Source: Margaritifera margaritifera
Taxonomy: Eukaryota; Mollusca; Bivalvia; Unionida; Margaritiferidae
DNA: 64,000 nucleotides
Reading direction: 5' to 3'
Assembly (NCBI GenBank): GCA_029931535.1
Contig: JAQPZY010001523.1
Coordinates: 2,450,001-2,514,000, forward strand
In this document: positions 38,715 to 49,605 of the stretch, piece by piece
Numbering within the stretch: the stretch's first letter is position 1
Layout: each line of letters opens with the position of its first letter
The notes under the pieces: model-generated
Told to the model about the DNA's origin: nothing
The model's database searches: none
Seen by the model: the letters and a program-made list of their open reading frames with translations, nothing else
Made by a program: the position numbers and the translations under genes

Positions 38715-38738
38715 GCTCCGAAACTGATACCGCGAGGA
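38715..38738 (-). repeat. Tigger right terminal inverted repeat
   Basis: Reads gctccgaaactgataccgcg and then agga, followed by TA. It is the reverse complement of the left end with three mismatches. A related motif occurs inside the element at 38523-38539 (ccgctccgaaacagatg). Confidence 0.85.
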
Positions 38739-38779
38739 TAATATTTCTACGATCATGTTGTTCACCCGCCATATTGTAT

Positions 38780-38964
38780 ACATTAGATACGATAACCGGT
38801 TACTAGAAACACCGAAATACACATGTATTTACATGTTTTCGGTGTATATATTGGTGTATACACAGGAATTATTATTTGCATTTTTTTAAAATAATAGTAT
38901 GAAGCAAAATAAAATATGATTTAAGCGATTTTTATATGAATTATTTACTTTTTCCTAATTATAG
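38780..38964 (+). repeat. Left arm of ~185-bp inverted repeat
   Basis: Pairs in reverse complement with 40355-40559. Shared anchors: acattagat at the outer end, 'tatatattggtgta', 'tatgaagcaaaata' and 'ttatttactttttccta' at the inner end. It begins 40 bp right of the Tigger element. Confidence 0.8.
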
Positions 38965-39295
38965 GACTCGTCACTGTGTCGTACTAAATTGAAGAAATCT
39001 GACAAACCGCTAATAGTTCCGGAACGGAGGTAATCTTTTCTTTAAGTCAAATGTTTGCGATTCCTGATTTAGTAAATTACAATCAACAGTCAGATCATCA
39101 AAAGCAGTGTATAAGTATATGTTTCACTATTGTCAAATATTTGAAAAGGTTTTAAACAAAAATTAAATTAAATGCTATGAATTTTTTTTAAAAATTTGTC
39201 AAAAACTATATCATTAACAATCAAAGTAAATATATAATATAATGTCGGCGAATACTTTTCGTATCGTCCACCCTCATCACTTCTTCGTCATCAAT

Positions 39296-40236
39296 CAATC
39301 GTGCGCCATGTTTCTTGCGACCTAACGCGTTTGTTTCGAGATAATGAGGTAATCGTTCTTTAAGAGTGACAGCAAGTACTTAACAAGTAAAATCAGACAA
39401 AATGAGATTTAAACAAAAATTTCATCTAATTAAAAAAAAATCTGAATGAAAATCTATATTTTCACTAATGCCTTATTTGTGTCATACATTTTCGCCTTGA
39501 ATTTTGTATTATATGCTAAAGATAGGTCCGCTGATCACATGTTGGCTTTGTTTACATTTCTTAAACAGGAAAACCCACTTTGGGAATTATACAAAGGCAA
39601 TGCCAATGTCAGTATTTTGGTTTGAATCAATTGGCGTTCTTATGCAACGTAAGCAAAATTTACATTGGAAATGTACATTCACTAGTGACTTTTTCGTTTC
39701 AGTATTATTTCATAATAAACATATATTCTACACCAAAAGACATTGAATCTATTATAATAGCATGTGTATCCATTCACCAGTGTCTATTTTGAAATTTATC
39801 TCTCCCTCTGTCTCTGTCGCTCAGTTTATTGATTCATGTATTTATATGTTAAAGAACAAGCAAGCAGTAATCTAAGTGCACAAACTGCATATAGAAGTAG
39901 CGGAATTTTTTTTTCTTCATTTTTCATTTTTTATTTCAAAAACACGGAGACGCTATAAACTAATAATATCCATACCTTGGCATAACTGGCACATACCGGT
40001 CATATGCCACGGGACCTTTTAGTCAGTGTCACGAACTATGGATGCACTTCCGGAAATAAGTAAACTTTCACACGCTCGGAAAAACATTCTGAACTAATGT
40101 ACATGAATGCCAAACCTTTTTTCAACGATGATTACATGATGTAGATATAGTTGAACACTTTCTATGGTTATTTGAATAGATTCTCACAATATTATAACGA
40201 ACGCGTTAAAATTCATATTAAGAGCACGAAATATGG
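39296..40236 (+). repeat. Right copy of ~950-bp inverted duplication
   Basis: Reverse complement of 27395-28368. It begins 'caatcgtgcgccatg' and ends 'cacgaaatatgg'. A 70-codon frame (39580-39792) shares its last ~50 residues, closely, with the minus-strand frame of the other copy (SFQYYFI, IYST.KDIES, VSIHQCLF in both). No known domain was recognised. The copy is centred inside the inverted repeat 38780-40559, whereas the left copy has no such arms. Confidence 0.85.
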
Positions 40237-40354
40237 TGGTTCGATGATACTTTGATACTTTTCACTTTCATTCTGTGTATGTATTACTACTATTCACTAT
40301 TTATCAGACCTGCCGAATCAAGTACGACCGAATGACGTCATTATATGAATTGTG

Positions 40355-40559
40355 CTATAAATAGGAAAAAGTAAATAATTCGTATAAAAATCACTTAAAT
40401 CATATTTATTTTGCTTCATATTATTATTCCAACAAATAAAAATCATAACTCACTTGTGTACACCAATATATACATTGAGAACATGTATATTTCGGTTTTC
40501 CAGTGTATTTCAGTATTTCTGGTATCCCGATACTAGCCTCTAATCTTATGATCTAATGT
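40355..40559 (-). repeat. Right arm of ~185-bp inverted repeat
   Basis: Mirror of 38780-38964. Together the arms bound a 1780-bp block that could be a non-autonomous DNA transposon. No clean target duplication was seen next to either arm. Confidence 0.8.
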
Positions 40560-40728
40560 CGAGGTCAAAATGCTCGTCACCAGTCGGAACTTTAATCAAA
40601 AGTACGTCAAGGGACCAGTCTACACCCCTTTTATGCGGAAGGCTTTGCAGTATTCATCATGTGACAAGATTCATCTGACTCTACCTGTCAATTTAGAGTA
40701 ATTAAGTTAATACTTCTTTTTGACAATA

Positions 40729-40780
40729 ATGCCTGGACCAGAAGAAGATTTGGGACGTTCAACTGGCGGACAAGTGGATG
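40729..40780 (+). CDS. Candidate first coding exon of MROH1-like gene
   Basis: An ATG at 40729 opens MPGPEEDLGRSTGGQVD, and after 17 codons plus one base a strong donor (g|gtgagt at 40780/40781) occurs. The leftover G would combine with AG at the start of the 56258 exon to give a Glu codon, leading in frame into MTLALIDAAY. The open frame itself continues unspliced to 40962, so an unrelated unspliced ORF is an alternative. On this model the intron would be about 15.5 kb. No homology supports the 17 residues; human MROH1, as I recall it, has only a few residues before the matching region. Confidence 0.3.
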
Positions 40781-43360
40781 GTGAGTCCGTTGCTGCAGCT
40801 TCCAACCTTGCTAAAATGAGCGAATCAATTGATACCGGCTTCCGAATAGGAGGCGGAAAATATTTGATTGCTTTTCTGGGACACATTAAAGGACAAAAAA
40901 TTAAATCAAAATTGTTCACAGAACGAATAGTTTCCTGTTTTTTAAGGAATGTTCCCTTTTAACCTTAAACATTTTTTTGTTTACAAAACTTTGTCATATT
41001 TACATTTTGTTTTGTAAGAGAAAATATTTTGTACCCGTTTCTCGTATTCTCGCGGGTTTCCGAATCTCGCAGTAACGACTATTTCCATTCTAAATAAATA
41101 ATTGAAAGTCGAATCGTGTCCCTCTTGACTGAATGAAGTCAATGATGCAAGCCTAGTCACGTGATTGACTTTGTTTTCATTGCCGAAAGTATGGTAGAAA
41201 ATGAGGGTCATGGTATCGAAACCTGGACGTTGTCCCAGAATGTTGCGATCGTTTATGAATTACTCTTTCTGTTGATATAATTAATAATATGCCAGAATAT
41301 ATAAATGAAATTATACCAGTAATTCATATTAGTTAATACAATACAAGAAAAGCTGTAATAAATAAATAATAGGCAATTGAATCTTATTCTTAAGAAAGTT
41401 GAAACTAAGGAAGTGAAAATGGAAGAGCAATGTTTCGATTGAAGAGCAATGTTTCAATAAAACATCACGGCAGCCTTTAAAAAGTACAGAATCTATTCCT
41501 TTAATTGTATGACCATAAAAGATGGACAAGTAACACCGTCAACCATATACTGAAATGAAGAGGATGAATGTTTGCAAATAAAAGATTTTTTTTAAATAAA
41601 TGAAATACAAAAATAAAAACACAAAATCATCCATAAAAGAGCAGGTGCCTTTTGCCTTTTGACAAACACAGTAGCAATGTGTGTGAGAGAAGAAGTGTAG
41701 ATGAGCCGAAAGTGACTGATCCAAGCTTATTAATTGCAAACAGATGATTATTGTAAATATAAGAAAATGTGGTGGACTCGCTGTAGTTCTCAGAAAATTT
41801 GAGTATTGGGAAGAGAACATGTTTTCAGGTGTCAGCATTACCACTTCAGAGATTAAATGGATATAAAATTGTATCGACTCATAACGATTGTAGTAAATAA
41901 TGTTAAAATTGCTAATTTTAAGTTTTCTGCTAAGGATGATGATTCAGTGTGTTATTAGATGACAGCATGTTCATTTCATAACCTGTTTGGGCCCCTGTTC
42001 AGTGATTACATCATTTGCAGCAAGAATACGAGAATCTTGTTTTATATGTCAGTAGAAAAAATATATGTTCCATAGGTTGTTGTTTATTGCAAAATTGGTA
42101 TCATTTACAATATTTGCTTAATACAGGATTGGAGATAAATGATAAATAGACAAGTATGGCATCTTTTATTAGCATGTAAATTGTCTTTTATCTGAAAGGA
42201 TTTATCTTATGCTGAAGATTTTAGCAATGTTAAACCTTTATACTTTTAAAACCTTTTATCTTGAAGGACTACGTATTTATGTCTATTTGGAAGGTTTTGT
42301 TTTCTTAAAGTCTTTTGCTATTTTTCCATTTATTGTTTAGAACTTTACTTTCAAGTGGTATTATATAGCCAGGATTTTGTGTGCTGACATTCTGTGAAAC
42401 CCTATACATACATACATATTTTTTGTATGCAGACCACAAGGGGAAGCAGGGCAGGGGCAGTTCCTGGTTAGGGAAATAAGGAAAGGCTAAGTTTGCCAAA
42501 ACACTGATAGGTCATTATCAATGTCCAGTATCCATTCAAGAAGTTATTCATAAACACAGGGAGACTATTTTTTGTTTGACCAGGGCAAGTAAAATACATT
42601 TTGTTTCAGATAAAAGTTGTTAAATTTTGGAAAAATAGCAATAAACTAGAGACAACAAAAAAGGATTATGTACCTGCACTTGTTACTGTGCAGTCTCATT
42701 TCCTGTCATATTTCAGCTGGAGATACATGGTATGAATCATCTTAAATTTTATGAAACGGTCAAAATAATACGTACTGTTGTCTAAACTTTAATTTTTCTA
42801 TTGAAGTTTTAACTTCTTAAGAGTAAGTCAGTCTGTCCCCATGCTTCATTACTGGTCATACATTGGTATCCACATGCTGGCAATGTGGATCAGTCCAAGA
42901 GTATTTGGTTCAACCACTGCACTACACTAGACCTACCACTCCTAATCAAAGTTTGACTTTGCAGCAGATTTCCACTTATACTTTTTTTTTTAAAGAAACC
43001 AGCTGAGATATTCATATTTACAAATTATTCAGGGTGAAGTAGTGCTTATTTGCTTGCTTATTATCAATGACTCTCCTCAGGCTTCCATGAATATTGTGAT
43101 ACAGTCTGTATGTACATATGTATGGTTGTATGTAACATTCTTGAACTCCTTACACCATTAAAACTAGACACATGGGACTTGGGTAAGTGACAGTTCTATC
43201 ACACCCCTAGAAAGGGCGATAGGGGTAATTTTGCAGAAATTTCATATAACTCTGGAGTTGTATGTCTCACATTTTTCCTTTGAATACGTTCCCAGATCAC
43301 ATTAACAATAGGAATATAAGCTTATTTACCTTTCAAAACCAGCAATTCCAGAATGATAAA
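40781..43360. other. No supported gene
   Basis: AT-rich. Short frames (40981-41211, 41539-41844) lack motifs. The stretch 43085-43330 has phrasing like bivalve dispersed repeats ('aactctggagttgtatgtct'). Confidence 0.4.
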
Positions 43361-43797
43361 AATTTCATCTTTCATGTCTGTATACAATACAGAAAAAGAG
43401 AAGAAACTACTACCCATTACCTCACCAGGTGGCACCAGTAGTAAACCAGTTTAGTGCGAGTAATATTGTCCTGCATAGTCTATAGAATCCTTCACAATCT
43501 TCCTGATTTCGAACCATCCATGTACAAGTGTGGTGATTTATTATGAATTGAAGTGTCCGCAAAGGATTGGTACCATAACCAGGCTGGGATCAGTATAACT
43601 GGTCAGTCCATTTTCTAGCCAACTGCCAGGCCTTCCTTCTAGCCTCCTATCCAGCCATCCTTCAGGCCTTCCTCACAGTCTTCCATTCTGGCAGAATATA
43701 CTTTATCAGATGCCCAACCTCCAGCACAGCAGGTGGGTCTGATATTGGCCTATCCACAGCAGGTGGGTCTGATATTATTGGCCTATCCACTGGACAA

Positions 43798-44640
43798 ATG
43801 CTACAACTACTTACATGTCGCTTGCAGTGTTGCACACAGATATGGAAGCTTTGCCAGATGAGGACAACCTCCTACCCTGGTGATGGCGGGGAAAACCCCA
43901 ATATGTCCATTCATTCTGATCCCACTATGGAACAGATGGAATTCAGTTTCAAGGATGTCGTAGGGGAAATATATCGAATCTTATTGCTATCTGAATGGGC
44001 ACCACCTCTGTCCATGAGCCAAAACTAAAAAGTCAGGACTTTGGTAGATGTTGAGGATGGGGAAAAAAAAAAATTTCTTCTTCTTCTGCTGTTGGCAAAT
44101 ATTGGGAAGATTTCTGATCATCTTTTGGACAATATCCATGACCAGGGGAATTCAACAGCCTTTTTTTCAGAAAGCCATTACCAGTGTCATATAATACACG
44201 ATGGTACCACACAAGCTTGGACATGTATAGCACTGTTGTCCTGAGTGTTGATAAGAATATTGTGACAGTACAGATGTTAACTCCACTGTTTAATAAAATC
44301 GATTGCCAATGATTTGAGGTGACTTCAGAGCTTGTGCTTAATTTGTTGTAAGCATTATCAGTACAAAATTTAGCATTGTTAGTGATCTATTGCCATGCTG
44401 AAAAGTGTGAAACGAGCATGCATAGGAGTCAACAGCCCGCATAGCTAAATTGATTAATAGGGCAGCTCACCACTCCATGCCAATACCCTTACAGCTTTGT
44501 CTAACTTTGATGCGATGTGACACTTTTCTACATTCTTTCTCGCTAAAGTCGCATCACTCGTTAGCTTTACAGTCATTGCCATTTGGTTCCCCACTTTTGT
44601 TTGGGGGTTGTATAGAAAAGGTATGGAAGTAGGCAGTGTA
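43798..44640 (+). pseudogene. DIRS-like element, gag-like/ORF1 fragments
   Basis: Three plus-strand pieces in different frames: 43798-44028 (contains NMSIHSDPTMEQMEFSFKDV), 44041-44244 (GKISDHLLDNIHDQG) and 44450-44632 (LPFGSPLLFGGCIEKVWK). They are separated by stops and shifts. The composition is protein-like. The order, upstream of a recombinase and inside shared termini, suggests remains of the element's first ORF, but no diagnostic gag motif was recognised, so the role is inferred from position. Confidence 0.5.
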
Positions 44641-44644
44641 AGAA

Positions 44645-45550
44645 GTGCCCCTCCAGCTCTCCTTGCCTCAGTCCCCACCTTTTTGGATAGATGTTCAGAG
44701 GCAGAAAGATAGCAGTATCCTGCTCATCTATAACAGATTCATCCACAGCAAGGCTTCAGACAGCAAAAGACTTTTCAGTCTTAGAGGCAATTTAACAAAG
44801 TTGAATGGAAATACAGTTTTCCTTCCCAAAGCCATAACCACCAATGGCTTATTAACCCCACTACATATGGAGAGTCTCCTACTTGGTGTCTGGTCTTGTC
44901 CTCCATTTTTGTCATGTGAATATTTTTCTGCATGCAGGGTGAGTGAATCTCATGCCCTTTCTGTGGACCCAAAATATCTCCAGTTCAGATCATATGGTTC
45001 TGTGCTTAATAGCTAAGTACCAGTTGCCATATGTGGGCAATCAAAAGGTTGTCATCCAATTTCTGTCCTCCATCAACACATCGAGAGGGGCAGCTATGCA
45101 AGACTTGGTCTGTGCTCTTAAACTTTATTTGAAATAGATGGAGAAGAATCGTGGGTCCCACAAACTTTTAAGGCAGGAAAAGAGTCTATAACCCAGCGAG
45201 CTCTGGTGTCTTGGCTAAAGTTAATACACTTGGCATATTATGAATTATCACAGGATCGGATACAGTACATGAGAATTTCTGTTCATGACATTAGAGCAAT
45301 CTCCTTAAGTCTTGCTTTCAAATGCAATGTTTTGAACTGATATAAAAACAGCAGTTGTTAGTTGGCATGCACAGTCAACCTTCTTGAGTTTCTGTCTCTG
45401 AGAATTAGCATCACAGAGATGAGAGCTGAGTCTGGTGGGTCAAGTGACTGTGGCCCTGATGACAACCAGACCTTTTGAGGTTGGCACAACTTCATCATGG
45501 ATGTGGGTGTAGCACTTTCAATGGATTCGCCCAAGTTTTTGTTGCTTAAT
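44645..45550 (+). pseudogene. DIRS-like tyrosine recombinase pseudogene
   Basis: The frame 44645-45016 ends with CRVSESHALSVDPKYLQF, where the Arg at 44936 sits in the 'GRRVSE.HAL' box I context of tyrosine recombinases. A second frame, 44943-45137, gives QDLVCALKLYLK, like the typical 'CPVRALKLYL'. A third, about 45136-45340, gives QRALVSWLKLIHLAYYELSQ and the HxxR box (HDIRAI, 45284-45301) before a TGA at 45338. Beyond it 'SWHAQST..' and later phrases fit the usual region before the catalytic Tyr, in shifted frames. At least three breaks. Intact enzymes integrate the circular DNA intermediate of DIRS elements. Confidence 0.75.
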
Positions 45551-45989
45551 AAGGAAAAGTCATTCTTTTCTCCTTATCTGATTGTCATGGTCATTGGTTA
45601 CATCATATTCAGTTTTGATACCTTCATATTAGGAGACTAGTCTGTCCTTATAGGGAAATCAGACATTCTCCCCTTGAAAGATGCTGATGGTAGAGGTTGG
45701 ATGTATTTCCTCCTCTTACCTATTTTTCTAATGTTAATGTGATCAGGTAATTATTTAAAAGAGAAATCAATTGTTTTTGTAAATTATATTTCTTTGAGAG
45801 TACATACCTGTTCACATTAATAGTAAACCCTCCCACACCTCCCAACAAATGCCAGCATCCTTATTAATGTATTGCTTAGCTAAAACTGGTTTACTACTGA
45901 TGCCCCCTGGCAGGGGTTAAGGGGAGGTAATAGGTCAGGGTTTCTTCACTCTGTCTATATGCACAATATACACATGAAAAATGAAATTT

Positions 45990-46410
45990 ACAAACACAGG
46001 ATTCTAGCTGATTTTTTAAGTGGCAAACATATTGCTGTTTTACTACCTAATTTCCTCCATCAGTGTCTTGGTTAATGTCCATTTGGTGGCAATGATCATG
46101 GTGGCACATGGAAAATCTCGTACGAGTCCTCAGTCTCTAAAGGGACAAACACTGGTACTTGTTTCTCAGAAAGAGACTCCGATGAGATTCACACCATGAC
46201 TACAACTCATTCATTTTTAGCAGCTTCATCCCATATTGAAAATTTGTGATTTTCACGGTTTATGGTATATTAATTCAGCAATTTTAGAAGGTATTTAAGG
46301 AAAAAAATTATTTATATTAATGAAAAGAAGATTTCTCTAGCTAATATAACCCACAAAAACCCTTCTACAGTCAATCAGACTCACAAACATCTGAGTTATT
46401 TTCATTATTC
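45990..46410. other. No feature seen
   Basis: Spacer between the DIRS remnant and the 45-bp minisatellite. Confidence 0.4.
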
Positions 46411-46762
46411 CAAGGAGTTCAAATACATTACTGTTCTATTGTATTTTCATTATTCCAAGGAGTTCTGATACATTACTGTTCTATTGTATTTTCATTATTC
46501 CAAGGAGTTCTGATACATTACTGTTCTATTGTATTTTCATTATTCCAAGGAGTTCTGATACATTACTGTTCAATTGTATTTTCATTATTCCAAGGAGTTC
46601 TGATACATTACTGTTCTATTGTATTTTCATTATTCCAAGGAGTTCAGATACATTACTGTTCTATTGTATTTTCATTATTCCAAGGAGTTCTGATACATTA
46701 CCGTTCTATTGTATTTTCATTATTCCAAGGAGTTCTGATACATTACTGTTCTATTGTATTCT
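46411..46762. repeat. 45-bp minisatellite, eight copies
   Basis: 'caaggagttctgatacatta' starts at 46411, 46456, 46501, 46546, 46591, 46636, 46681 and 46726, exactly every 45 bp. The copies are nearly identical, so expansion is recent. Confidence 0.97.
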
Positions 46763-46984
46763 GCAGAGTTTCCGTTAATGAATGCCCCACCTTATTATCT
46801 GCATGACTTTTACTTATCACTGCCATCAGAACCACTCAATTGTATCTATTAGTTGATTTATAATCCCCAAATAAAGAAAACAATGCCAATACATGTGTCG
46901 TTTCCTGCCTAGTCACAATTATCATATCAGTCTTGTGAATACAAGGTGTTAGTCCTTGATTTAGGCATATCTCAGCAAATTGTC

Positions 46985-47590
46985 TCTTAAAATTATGTTT
47001 ATTCCTATCCAGCATATCCATTGTCACTAGCATTGAAATTATGTTTATTCCTAGCCAGCATATCCTTTGTCACTAGCATTGAAATTATGTTTATTCCTAG
47101 CCAATATATTCACTGCCACTATCATTGAAATTATGTTTATTCCTAGCCAACATATCCATTGTCACTATCATTGAAATTATGTTTATTCCTAGCCAGCATA
47201 TCCATTGTCACTAGCATTGAAATTATGTTTATTCCTAGCCAACATATCCATTGTCACTATCATTGAAATTATGTTTATTCCTAGCCAGCATATCCATTGT
47301 CACTATCATTGAAATTATTTTTTTTCCTAGCCAGCATATCCATTGTCACTATCATTGAAATTAGGTTTATTCCTAGCCAACATATCCATTGTCACAATCA
47401 TTGAAATTATGTTTATTCCTAGCCAGCATATCCATTGTCACTAGCATTGAAATTATGTTTATTCCTATCCAGCATATCCATTGTCACTAGCATTGAAATT
47501 ATGTTTATTCCTAGCCAATATATTCACTGCCACTAGCATTGAAATTATGTTAATTTCTAGCCGGCATATCCATTATCACTAGCATTGAAG
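46985..47590. repeat. 46-bp minisatellite, about 13 copies
   Basis: Units of 'attgaaattatgtttattcc' plus 'tagccagcatatccattgtc' plus 'actagc'. Variants alternate cagcata/caacata and ctagc/ctatc. A variant with 'caatatattcactgccacta' recurs at about 47101 and 47515, suggesting duplication of multi-unit blocks. Confidence 0.96.
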
Positions 47591-48860
47591 AGGATCACTG
47601 CTAGTGTCTTGCTAAAAGTATATGCATACTAACATCAGAGCTCACAACCTTACTGGACAGCAGACTTCAAAGGGTATATAGACTGGTCACTTTCAGCTCT
47701 GCTGAGACGGGTACTGCTGATACTGTTGATTTCCATACATACCATGTAAGACAACCTCACCAATTTTAAGCAAGAGGTCAACTGTACAAGGTTTTGTTGG
47801 TAATGGTGAGAAACTTTAAAAATTCAGAGATATATGATGCACAAATTAAATAGACCTTGAAAAGTTGTCCGGAAACCAGAAGATACATGTATATTCATAA
47901 CAATAATGTATGTGGCAACATTTTTGAAGGATTGATTAATAAGGAAAGTTATTAGGTATCATTTTTATGGTCTTAAATTAGCAGACTTATCAATTGTACA
48001 ACTCTTTAAGTCTTTATAAGTTCTACTCTAAGTAGACCTTAATTTTAGGAAAAGGGTGCAATTTGTAAATGCCATACAACTACATTTTTGCTTTTTGGGT
48101 ATAACTTTTGATTGACATGTATATACATGTATATGAACTTTACTAAAAAACCAAAAATGTGGACTAAAACTGATGTTTTTAGATTTTCATATCATCTAAT
48201 AGTTGAGACATTTAAGTTTCCAATGGTGTATATTTTAGTAGTCTTTTTCTAAGTCATATGGTCAGAATCAACATGCAGCATTACCATATTAAAATGCACT
48301 GAACATCAAGCTAAATATTGATTTATTTTGCTGATTTGTTGAAAAACAAGCTTGATAAAATGGCTTCGTATGAAGGTACATGTATTCACTGAAGAACAGA
48401 GCCACACAGGTGTTTTTTTTTCTGAAAAGTTTGGTGACCTTCTGAGTTTAGCAGGTTTGTAGCATGGTTTGGATTTTATTGGCAGATTTTAAGAGAAAAG
48501 CTGGTGATATTGCTATTCTTTCTAGAACTTGTTCTATATTATCGGTAATTGTTATTTTCTTACCTGATAAAAACTGGCAAGAGGTTGAACTAAATGCTTC
48601 TCAAAAACCATGCTTATGTTTGAACTAGGTCTGTGCATGGTTCTCAAAACAGCGATGCAGATCTTTCCATGACTTTTTACATGGTCATCATAATACTGAA
48701 CTTTAGATTTTGTTGATCATAAATTTGTAATAAATCAGTTAAGTATCTGAACAGAAAAATTTCTTATCAAGAAACTATCTATTCTATTGATTTCTCAGTA
48801 GGTCTCTGCCATTTTGGATCCCTAGCTTAGGCCTGATGCATGCACTGAGTATTTTCCACA
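47591..48860. other. No supported gene
   Basis: Unique-looking AT-rich sequence. No coding or RNA feature recognised. Confidence 0.4.
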
Positions 48861-48864
48861 GGTG

Positions 48865-49605
48865 TGTCTATCTGTGGCACTTTTTATGTGTACTGATATG
48901 TTACATGCATCCAACAAGTGTCTCTGTCTGTGGGCACTTTTTATGTGTGCTGATATGTTACATGCATCAAACACAAGTGTCTCTGTCTATGGCACTTTTT
49001 ATGTGTACTGATATGTTACTTGCATCCAACAAGTGTCTCTGTCTGTGGGCACTTTTTATGTGTACTGATATGTTACATGCATCCAACAAGCGTCTCTGTC
49101 TGTGGCACTTTTTATGTGTACTGATATGTTACATGCATCCAACAAGTGTCTCTGTCTGGGGGCACTTTTTATGTGTACTGATATGTTACATGCATCAAAC
49201 ACAAGTGTCTCTGTCTGTGGCACTTTTTATGTGTACTGATATGTTACATGCATCCAACAAGTGTCTCTGTCTGTGGCACTTTTTATGTGTACTGATATGT
49301 TACATGCATCCAACAAGTGTCTCTGTCTGTGGCACTTTTTATGTGTACTGATATGTTACATGCATCCAACAAGTGTCTCTGTCTGTGGGCACTTTTTATG
49401 TGTACTGATATGTTACAAGCATTAAACACAAGTGTCTCTGTCTGTGGGCACTTTTTATGTGTGCTGATATGTTAGATCCATCAAACACAAGTGTCTCTGT
49501 CTGTGGGCACTTTTTATGTGTGCTGATATGTTACATGCATCAAACACAAGTGTCTCTGTCTGTGGGCACTTTTTTTGTGTACTGATATGTTACATGCATC
49601 AAACA
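48865..49605. repeat. 56-59-bp minisatellite, about 13 copies
   Basis: Units contain 'tgtctctgtctgtggcactt', 'tttatgtgtactgatatgtt' and 'acatgcatccaacaag'. Two kinds of length change occur (ggcac or gggcac; catccaacaag or catcaaacacaag). A plus-strand frame stays open for 171 codons (48836-49351) because many units happen to be a multiple of three. The resulting Cys/Leu-rich repeat protein is not supported as real. Confidence 0.95.

Larger units (their letters stand above)
35728..38738 (+). mobile_element. pogo/Tigger-like DNA transposon, inactive
   Basis: A 3011-bp element with 24-bp terminal inverted repeats (35728-35751 and 38715-38738) that match at 21 of 24 positions and share 'atcagtttcggagc'. 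TA lies immediately outside both ends (35726-35727 and 38739-38740), as expected for the Tc1/mariner/pogo superfamily, which targets TA. Inside is one plus-strand transposase gene with Psq and CENP-B-type DNA-binding domains, a DDE domain and a Cys-rich C-terminus. Several lesions in the gene show that the copy cannot move by itself. Confidence 0.9.
43361..45989 (+). mobile_element. DIRS-like retroelement remnant with inverted termini
   Basis: Left 43361-43452 and right 45887-45989 are inverted repeats: aatttcat.tttcatgt at the outer ends, 'attacct' in the middle and 'agtagtaaaccagttt' at the inner ends. Between them lie coding-like fragments and a broken tyrosine recombinase, all on the plus strand. 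Inverted termini plus a tyrosine recombinase in place of a DDE integrase are the hallmarks of DIRS-type elements. At 2.6 kb the copy is far shorter than a full element (usually 5-6 kb), and no reverse transcriptase motif was found, so the middle is probably deleted. Confidence 0.75.

Noticed and set aside
40781..40962. Extension of the 40729 ORF as an independent 78-residue protein
   Set aside because: Not excluded, but no family was recognised and a strong splice donor interrupts it; a stand-alone gene call is not supported.
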